Source of the DNA: Pseudolabrys sp.
GTDB lineage: Bacteria; Pseudomonadota; Alphaproteobacteria; Rhizobiales; Xanthobacteraceae
NCBI GenBank assembly: GCA_029945495.1
Contig: JAQSCR010000407.1
Span: 1 to 19,955 of the forward strand
Direction of reading: 5' to 3'
Length of the DNA: 19,955 bases
Shown here: in pieces, positions 15,978-19,955 of the stretch
Position numbering within the stretch: the stretch's first letter is position 1
Layout of the letters: each line of letters begins with the position of its first letter
The notes under the pieces: model-generated
What the model was told of the DNA's origin: nothing
Databases searched by the model: none
What the model saw: the letters and a program-made list of their open reading frames with translations, nothing else
Translations under genes and position numbers: made by a program

Positions 15978-17038
15978 GCTGCGTTGTCAAGCAAGCCGGC
16001 AAGTCCGGGACCGTCGAGCCATTCGGAGTTGTGTTCCGACGAATAGCGGAAGCCCTCGGCAACCGGCTTTGCGCCGAACGCAACCAGATGACTGTCGTTC
16101 CACTCCAGCGACGGCGGACGGATCACGTAGCGATCGGCGAGCTCGACGGTCATGCGGGCATCGTCTTCGGTAATCATAACTTCGTGCAACTTCTCGCCCG
16201 GCCGGATGCCGACGATTTGGTGTGGAATTCCGGGCGCAATCGCGTTGGCCAGATCGACGAGACGCATCGACGGGATCTTCGGCACGAAAACTTCGCCGCC
16301 CTGCATAATAGCCAACGACGAGAGAACAAATGCGACCCCCTGATCGAGCGTGATCCAGAACCGGGTCATCCGATCGTCGGTGATCGGGATCGCCTTAACG
16401 CCGCGCCGAACCATGTCTTCGAACAGTGGAACGACCGAGCCGCGCGAACCGATAACGTTGCCATAGCGAACGACCGCGAAGCGCGGACCATTATCGCCCG
16501 ACAGATTGTTCGCCGCGACCATGATCTTGTCGGCCGCCAGTTTTGAGGCGCCATAAAGGTTGATCGGGCTTGCCGCCTTGTCGGTGGAAAGCGCAATTAC
16601 TTTTGCCACGCCGACGCGCAACGCCGCCTTGACCACGTTTTCCGCGCCATGAACATTCGTCAGGATACATTCAAACGGATTGTATTCGGCGGTCGGAACG
16701 ATCTTGAGCGCTGCGGCATGGACGACAACTTCGATGTCGCGCATGGCGAGCTCCAGCCGGCCCGCGTCGCGCACGTCGCCGATGAAGAACCGGAGCCGGC
16801 CAAACTGATCGGGAAATTCCGACTGAAGCGCCAGCGCCATCGCATGCTGTTTTTGCTCGTCGCGCGAGAAAACGATGAGTTTGCCCGCTTGCGAAGTCCG
16901 CAGCAATCGGCGCACGAGAGCATTTCCGAACGAGCCAGTGCCGCCGGTCACAAGAATGGACTTGTTGGCGAGATCCGCTGCCGGCTTTTCGAATGTCTTG
17001 TGACTACCGTGCGCCACGTTGTTTATCCTCTCATTCAT
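15974..17038 (-). CDS. pseB: UDP-N-acetylglucosamine 4,6-dehydratase (inverting)
   Basis: 354 aa. First enzyme of the pseudaminate route: it converts UDP-GlcNAc to the 4-keto-6-deoxy L-arabino sugar with C5 inversion. Visible: NADP loop ILVTGGTGSFG (28-38), FSRDEQKQ (57-64), AALKIVPTAEYNPFE (109-123), catalytic stretch STDKA (151-155), and SDR tyrosine/lysine in LYGASK (Y162, K166). The N-terminus is about 20 residues longer than usual; an in-frame GTG at 17017 has AGAGG eight to nine bases upstream and may be the true start. It is the first gene after the 121-bp gap that carries the hairpin and ops-like element, so its expression is the one most directly exposed to the NusG-like factor. Confidence 0.95.
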   Translation of the reverse strand: MNERINNVAHGSHKTFEKPAADLANKSILVTGGTGSFGNALVRRLLRTSQAGKLIVFSRDEQKQHAMALALQSEFPDQFGRLRFFIGDVRDAGRLELAMRDIEVVVHAAALKIVPTAEYNPFECILTNVHGAENVVKAALRVGVAKVIALSTDKAASPINLYGASKLAADKIMVAANNLSGDNGPRFAVVRYGNVIGSRGSVVPLFEDMVRRGVKAIPITDDRMTRFWITLDQGVAFVLSSLAIMQGGEVFVPKIPSMRLVDLANAIAPGIPHQIVGIRPGEKLHEVMITEDDARMTVELADRYVIRPPSLEWNDSHLVAFGAKPVAEGFRYSSEHNSEWLDGPGLAGLLDNAA

Positions 17039-17093
17039 TAAGCTTCGCGTTTCCCCAATTTCGCGGAGAAGCCCGCGAAAGTCTGTGATTTGG

Positions 17094-17105
17094 CATGCTA
17101 CCGCA
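17094..17105 (-). promoter_or_regulatory. ops-like RfaH/NusG-paralogue recruitment element
   Basis: On the coding strand the 12 bases read TGCGGTAGCATG. The enterobacterial ops element is GGCGGTAGCGTG; ten of twelve match, including the GCGGTAGC core and the G, T, G positions of the elemental pause (-10, -1, +1). It lies between the NusG-paralogue gene and pseB, in the leader of the sugar genes and in the correct orientation. ops works by pausing RNA polymerase and exposing a non-template hairpin for RfaH. Function in this organism is inferred. Confidence 0.55.
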
Positions 17106-17108
17106 GTT

Positions 17109-17130
17109 CGGGTGGCTCGCTCGCCACCCG
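17109..17130 (-). promoter_or_regulatory. Strong hairpin in the leader between the NusG-like gene and pseB
   Basis: A perfect 8-bp inverted repeat (arm CGGGTGGC, other arm GCCACCCG) with a 6-base loop GAGCGA on the transcript strand. It is followed by only 3 bases before the ops-like element. No run of T follows, so it is not an ordinary intrinsic terminator; it may be a pause, attenuator or recognition hairpin, similar in idea to the RNA hairpin used by the NusG paralogue LoaP. Confidence 0.65.
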
Positions 17131-17159
17131 ATCAAAAACGAATTTCAGAACGCGAGTGG

Positions 17160-17666
17160 TTAGATCGCGCCAACGCTCTCCGGCGCAACGAAAAGCCGCA
17201 CTTCACGTCCAAGAAGCGAAAGCAGGATGGCGACACGACGGTCATCGGCGGCCTTCTCAAATATTCCTGTTGCGTCCGCGAAAACTCCATCGAGCAGGCG
17301 AATCTTGCTGCCGGGTTTTACACCCGCCGGCAGACCTAATTTCACGAAGCCTGTCTCGGACTCGCGCGCCCGAATCTCATCGACCACTCCATCGGGAAGC
17401 GGGCGCGGCCTATCGCCCGCCAGGACGATTTGGCTGATGCCGAAGGTCGACTGAATCGAGCGCCACTGGTCGAACGCCAAGTCGAGCTCGACAAAGAGAT
17501 AGCGCGGGAACAGAGGACGTGCGACGATTTCGGTTTTGCGAGCGTGGCGCCGCTGCCGTTGATAGCGCGGCAAATAGGTCGTGAAGCCTTGCCGGCGTAA
17601 GTTAAAGTCCGCCTTTGCCTCGCTGTTCGGGCGGGTATGGACGACGTACCAGAGAGCGCCGGTCAT
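17160..17666 (-). CDS. NusG/RfaH-type transcription antiterminator paralogue
   Basis: 168 aa. The N-terminal NGN domain begins LWYVVHTRPNSEAKADFNLRRQG (5-27), then YLPRYQR and RPLFPRYLFVELD (50-62), the usual NusG/RfaH pattern. The C-terminal KOW region is about 117-145 (VKPGSKIRLLDGVFADATGIFE). General NusG would sit beside secE and ribosomal genes; this one heads a polysaccharide operon, so it is a specialised paralogue like RfaH or UpxY. It overlaps the regulator gene upstream (ATGA), and 121 bp follow before pseB. It probably binds RNA polymerase at the ops-like site in that leader and prevents premature termination over the long operon. The family is secure; operon-specific action is inferred. 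Confidence 0.9.
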   Translation of the reverse strand: MTGALWYVVHTRPNSEAKADFNLRRQGFTTYLPRYQRQRRHARKTEIVARPLFPRYLFVELDLAFDQWRSIQSTFGISQIVLAGDRPRPLPDGVVDEIRARESETGFVKLGLPAGVKPGSKIRLLDGVFADATGIFEKAADDRRVAILLSLLGREVRLFVAPESVGAI

Positions 17667-18325
17667 TTGCGAATCTCACGCGCGCCGGAATGGCGGCTGA
17701 ATCTCACCCGCAGCAATTCGGGGACATGGACGCGATTTTCCGATAGCACAGTCAGCGAAATCTTGAGCGCTTCCCGGGTATGCTCCAATGCCGTAATCAC
17801 GACGGCATCGACCTGACCGAAGGCCTTGAGTAGACGCTGAAGTTCGGCTGCGTTTTTGGCGTCGGCTATGCCTGCGACATCGACGTTCTTTTCGCGGGCG
17901 ACGAGCAAAGCAATATCGGCAAGGTCACCGCCGCCCAACAACACAAACCGCTTCTGACCCCGCTGCGCCGCGGCGTCAAAAACCTCGGCGCATTGACTGC
18001 GGGCGCGGCGGAAAAACGAAAACGAATGCGACAGATAGCTCGCTGTCAGCCGCGACTTCTCGGCAAATCCCTGCGGCGTCAAATAATAGGCGTAACGCCG
18101 AGCTGGAACTTCACTCACCTTGATGAGCCCTTTGCGGACACACCTCTTGAGATAGGCATTCGCCAGACCGAGGGCGATGCCAAGCTCCTGGGCGACCGAC
18201 CGTTGGGTGACGGATGGGTTGCGCTCGACCGCATCGAGAACGCCGAGCGCAATCTCGGCGTCGGCGAAATCAGTTTCCTCGTAAGTCGGATGACCGGTCG
18301 CCATATCTTGCTGGTTCAAATCCAT
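17663..18325 (-). CDS. Winged-helix regulator with Rossmann-like C-terminal domain
   Basis: 220 aa. Residues about 22-90 form a MarR/Lrp-like winged helix: VTQRSVAQELGIALGLANAYLKRCVRKGLIKV (39-70) is the helix-turn-helix, and RRYAYYLTPQG (76-86) the wing. After a helical linker (about 92-122), residues 126-185 look like a Rossmann half: RFVLLGGGDLADIALLVAREKNVDVAGIAD, then VDAVVITAL. This could bind a nucleotide or nucleotide sugar as a signal, which is inference. It is the first gene of the operon and overlaps the NusG-like gene by 4 bp. Two palindromes upstream (18336-18350 and 18370-18384) are likely its operators, implying autoregulation. A second ATG at codon 8 is possible; no clear ribosome binding site supports either. 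Confidence 0.85.
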   Translation of the reverse strand: MDLNQQDMATGHPTYEETDFADAEIALGVLDAVERNPSVTQRSVAQELGIALGLANAYLKRCVRKGLIKVSEVPARRYAYYLTPQGFAEKSRLTASYLSHSFSFFRRARSQCAEVFDAAAQRGQKRFVLLGGGDLADIALLVAREKNVDVAGIADAKNAAELQRLLKAFGQVDAVVITALEHTREALKISLTVLSENRVHVPELLRVRFSRHSGAREIRK

Positions 18326-18335
18326 CGGCGTCGTT

Positions 18336-18350
18336 GTTCACACTATGAAC
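18336..18350. promoter_or_regulatory. Operator-like palindrome, proximal
   Basis: GTTCACACTATGAAC: arms GTTCA and TGAAC, five-base centre. It lies only 10 bases upstream of the regulator ATG, so binding would cover the transcription start or translation initiation region. Its twin lies 34 bp further upstream, centre to centre, with identical arms. Confidence 0.7.
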
Positions 18351-18369
18351 AGGGCAAGATCAAGTACTC

Positions 18370-18384
18370 GTTCACGCGATGAAC
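18370..18384. promoter_or_regulatory. Operator-like palindrome, distal
   Basis: GTTCACGCGATGAAC: same arms as the proximal site, with a different five-base centre. On the minus strand a TTGACG (18382-18387) overlaps its edge and could be a -35 box, but a convincing -10 box at 16-18 bases was not found. About three helical turns separate the two sites, so bound dimers could interact on one DNA face. The likely binder is the winged-helix regulator encoded just downstream. Confidence 0.7.
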
Positions 18385-18543
18385 GTCAACCCGCGCCGGT
18401 CAACAGAGTTAGCGTCATATACCATTGAAATATAACGTGTTTTTAAAATTTCCCTATAAACGGGCCGCTTTTAGATCAGTCGGACGTCCCCGTATAGCCG
18501 ACCAACCGGCCTCGGTGAAGCGCTGCCATTAGCGGGTAGTATC
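18385..18543. other. Intergenic region with AT-rich block
   Basis: Non-coding stretch between the orphan methyltransferase and the operon's operators. Bases 18418-18460 are strikingly AT-rich (for example TTGAAATATAAC and TTTTTAAAATTT) inside otherwise GC-rich DNA. The block may act as an UP-like element or carry a promoter for the operon, but I could not fix -35 and -10 boxes. No intrinsic terminator with a T-run was found for the methyltransferase, so read-through into the operon is possible. Confidence 0.5.
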
Positions 18544-19428
18544 TCAGTTTGAATTATTTCGACGCCCGACGACCAGCGCGACCGTTGCTCGCGGGTTCCA
18601 AGAATAGACGAAGTTGCGCACGTTGAAATGAGGTACCTGGTATCCCGCGTTGCGCAGGTATCCGGCGTAGTTGTGGAACCACATGTAGTGGCTCATATGC
18701 TTAGAGATGTCGCTGGCGTCGTTCATCGGCATGTAACCGCCCGTGATCGGGTCGCTGATCACGACGGACTGAAATCCCTTAGCGGCGAAGAAAGCCACGT
18801 GCCGCCGAAATTCGTTCGGAACCATCGCGCAAAAAGTGCTTGTCCCAAACACGATGTCAGCGTGCATGCAAGCGGCATCTTGCTCAATCAGATCAAGCGT
18901 GTACCCCTTCACAAACTCGACATTCGGCTTCGTGTACTTCTGCTTGGCGTTCGCGACCGACAGATCGACGCCGACGAACGAGGCTGCAGGAAAGTGTTCG
19001 GCGATGTCCACGAGAACATCACCATTGGCTACCCCTATCTCCAGCACTTTAGGTGAGCGACCGTGCTTTTGCTCGAAGTGCCTGATTTCAGCCTCTACCA
19101 AGGGGATAATCAGGCCGCGCTGCTGCCCCCGCAGCGGCTTCCCATCGGTCTTGGAGAATTCAGCATCGCCATATCCCGCAAGCGAGTCATCGCTGTAGAG
19201 CCGCAGCGCGGCGGCACTAATCCGATTCTTGTCCTTACCTTCGGTTTGCACTTCAAAGTCATGGATCAGCCGCGCGACGTGACCTTTGCAGAAGTAGGCG
19301 CTGATCTTGCTGAGGATGGGTGTGCCGGACTGAGTTAGACGGTAAAACCGCTGACGACCGAGCGCGGCAAGTAGCACTGCCCCAGACAATACGATCAGCC
19401 GGTTCTTTGCTTCATCTAGTACCGCCAC
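18544..19428 (-). CDS. Orphan SAM-dependent methyltransferase
   Basis: 294 aa from GTG at 19428, which has AGGGGG six bases upstream. The frame can be extended to a TTG at 19461, but that lies at the likely promoter -10 box, so the GTG is preferred. The class I core is clear: SAM loop VLEIGVANGDVL (128-139), acidic strand end SFVGVDLS, then ADIVFGTSTFCAMVPNEF. The first 110 residues hold a mildly hydrophobic LIVLSGAVLLAALG and an unrecognised helical region. The C-terminal HMSHYMWFHNYAGYLRNAGY is rich in aromatics. It is upstream of the operon on the same strand, not coupled to it. The substrate is unknown; a glycan- or lipid-linked sugar is possible from its location. Confidence 0.75.
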   Translation of the reverse strand: MAVLDEAKNRLIVLSGAVLLAALGRQRFYRLTQSGTPILSKISAYFCKGHVARLIHDFEVQTEGKDKNRISAAALRLYSDDSLAGYGDAEFSKTDGKPLRGQQRGLIIPLVEAEIRHFEQKHGRSPKVLEIGVANGDVLVDIAEHFPAASFVGVDLSVANAKQKYTKPNVEFVKGYTLDLIEQDAACMHADIVFGTSTFCAMVPNEFRRHVAFFAAKGFQSVVISDPITGGYMPMNDASDISKHMSHYMWFHNYAGYLRNAGYQVPHFNVRNFVYSWNPRATVALVVGRRNNSN

Positions 19429-19446
19429 CCGGTTCCCCCTCACCCA

Positions 19447-19476
19447 TTGGCCAGCCCGCAATATATCTGCTATACT
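19447..19476 (+). promoter_or_regulatory. Probable sigma-70-type promoter of the small basic protein gene
   Basis: TTGGCC (19447-19452), 18-base spacer, TATACT (19471-19476), about 26 bases before the ATG at 19503. The -10 box is good and the -35 box fair. The opposing promoter for the methyltransferase overlaps it. Confidence 0.45.
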
Positions 19477-19489
19477 TGATGTTAAGCAA
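19460..19489 (-). promoter_or_regulatory. Probable promoter of the orphan methyltransferase gene
   Basis: On the minus strand TTGCTT (19484-19489), 18-base spacer, TATATT (19460-19465). A start about seven bases on would leave a leader of roughly 25 bases with AGGGGG before GTG 19428, which supports that start codon. The -35 box is weak. Confidence 0.35.
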
Positions 19490-19502
19490 CCAGTGGAACG
19501 AC

Positions 19503-19730
19503 ATGCCCAAAGGCCAGAAGCGCCCCGCCGACGTGATCGGCAACGCGATCAAGGTTGCCCGCATTGCCACAGGTGAGGATGAGGAAATCCTGTCCGACCA
19601 CGGCAAGAACAAGGCCGCCGTAAGCCTCGGGCGGCGCGGCGGGGAAGCGCGCGCCAAGTCCTTGACTCCACGACTGCGTGCAGAGATAGCGCACACGGCA
19701 GCACAAGCGCGGTGGAAGAAAAAGACTTAG
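19503..19730 (+). CDS. Small basic conserved protein (KGG-like, AAARWKK tail)
   Basis: 75 aa. It starts MPKGQKRPADVIGNAIKVAR and contains GKNKAAVSLGRRGGEARAKSL (34-54 region) and a TAAQARWKKKT tail. Small proteins with 'GKN.AAV.LGR.GG.ARA' and a terminal 'AAARWKK' are, from my knowledge, widespread in Bradyrhizobium and relatives, and are usually annotated as hypothetical or RNA-binding. The strongly basic tail and R/G stretch would suit nucleic-acid binding, but no function is known to me. The ATG has GGA five bases upstream and a good -10 box at 19471-19476. The frame is open upstream to 19320, but that stretch is antisense to the methyltransferase, so the short form is preferred. Its stop overlaps the convergent gene's stop. 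Confidence 0.8.
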   Translation: MPKGQKRPADVIGNAIKVARIATGEDEEILSDHGKNKAAVSLGRRGGEARAKSLTPRLRAEIAHTAAQARWKKKT

Positions 19731-19955
19731 GCTACCTCGCTCTCCCCCTCGTCGTCGGCAGCTTTGCGGATTTCTATGTCCAGAGCCAAGTCCGTCCGCA
19801 GTGCGATAGGTTCTTCGGCCGAGTTCAAGCTATTCCATTGCTCCATATCGAACGCCAGTTGCACGCCGTCGCTGAGCATCTGCTCTCGACGGTTCACACA
19901 CGACTTCAACATTTGATTGCGCATCGCATCGTGGCGATCTACTTCATGTTCTACA
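19727..19955 (-). CDS. Hypothetical protein, C-terminal part, enters from right edge
   Basis: About 75 C-terminal residues are seen and the frame stays open to the window edge, so the start is outside. The visible part runs VEHEVDRHDAMRNQMLKSC and ends DDEGESEVA. It looks helical and charged, with an acidic tail. No domain is recognised. It is the only long frame in this end region that lacks a competing gene, and it converges on the small basic protein gene with a 4-bp overlap of stop codons. It could be spurious, since only 229 bp can be judged. Confidence 0.5.
   Translation of the reverse strand, partial: VEHEVDRHDAMRNQMLKSCVNRREQMLSDGVQLAFDMEQWNSLNSAEEPIALRTDLALDIEIRKAADDEGESEVA

Noticed and set aside
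15710..16546. 278-codon open frame on the plus strand
   Set aside because: Antisense to pseB and pseC; composition typical of a GC-rich shadow frame.
8324..17038. Legionaminic or sialic acid pathway instead of pseudaminic
   Set aside because: The dehydratase is of the inverting PseB type (FSRDEQKQ, AALKIVP..EYNP), the transaminase has the PseC start, the hydrolase is PseG-like and not a NeuC/LegG epimerase, and the synthase has PseI motifs.
17109..17130. Intrinsic terminator after the NusG-like gene
   Set aside because: The stem is strong but no T-run follows on the transcript strand, and the next gene belongs to the same operon.
18382..18387. Firm -35/-10 promoter for the operon starting at TTGACG
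   Set aside because: The -35 box is good, but the hexamers 16-18 bases downstream match a -10 box poorly, so it is mentioned only as a possibility.
18470..18543. Terminator for the orphan methyltransferase
   Set aside because: Only 4-5 bp stems (around CCGGCC and GGACGTCC) and no T-run at the right place.

Overview
The window is GC-rich and almost fully coding. It looks like chromosomal DNA of an alphaproteobacterium, probably Hyphomicrobiales (Bradyrhizobium-like). That guess rests on codon use and on a small basic protein at 19503-19730 of a type I associate with that order; no rRNA or marker gene confirms it.

Nearly everything from 18325 down to base 1 is one long minus-strand operon, nearly gapless, with at least seven 4-bp stop/start overlaps. 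It opens with a winged-helix regulator that has a Rossmann-like C-terminal half (17663-18325) and a NusG/RfaH-type antiterminator paralogue (17160-17666). Two 15-bp palindromes lie just upstream of the regulator and look like its operators. The 121-bp gap after the NusG-like gene holds a strong hairpin. Right behind it, on the coding strand, is a 10/12 match to the enterobacterial ops element that recruits RfaH.

The next block (8324-17038) is a complete pseudaminic acid pathway: PseB, PseC, a PseG-GNAT fusion that probably also supplies PseH activity, PseI, and an SpsF-type cytidylyltransferase in the PseF role. A PseA/WbpG-type amidotransferase with its own HisH and HisF copies sits inside it. 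This HisF has lost the catalytic Asp11 of histidine synthesis but keeps the ammonia-gate residues, so the predicted product is an acetamidino (Am) derivative of pseudaminic acid. A methylase of the pseudaminate-associated type is also present.

The distal block (1-8290) holds a second DegT-type aminotransferase, a second SpsF-type cytidylyltransferase, a Gfo/Idh/MocA oxidoreductase, two unusual GT-B-like proteins, a PhyH-type 2OG-Fe(II) oxygenase, a methyltransferase and the start of a PglK-like ABC exporter. I infer that it makes, transfers, decorates and flips a second modified sugar of a surface glycan (O-antigen, capsule or similar).

Upstream of the operon, 18544-19955 holds an orphan methyltransferase, the small basic protein on the plus strand, and the 3' end of an unknown gene entering from the right edge. 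No tRNA, rRNA, CRISPR array or insertion sequence was seen. No stretch over 300 bases lacks a gene; the longest is 18326-18543.
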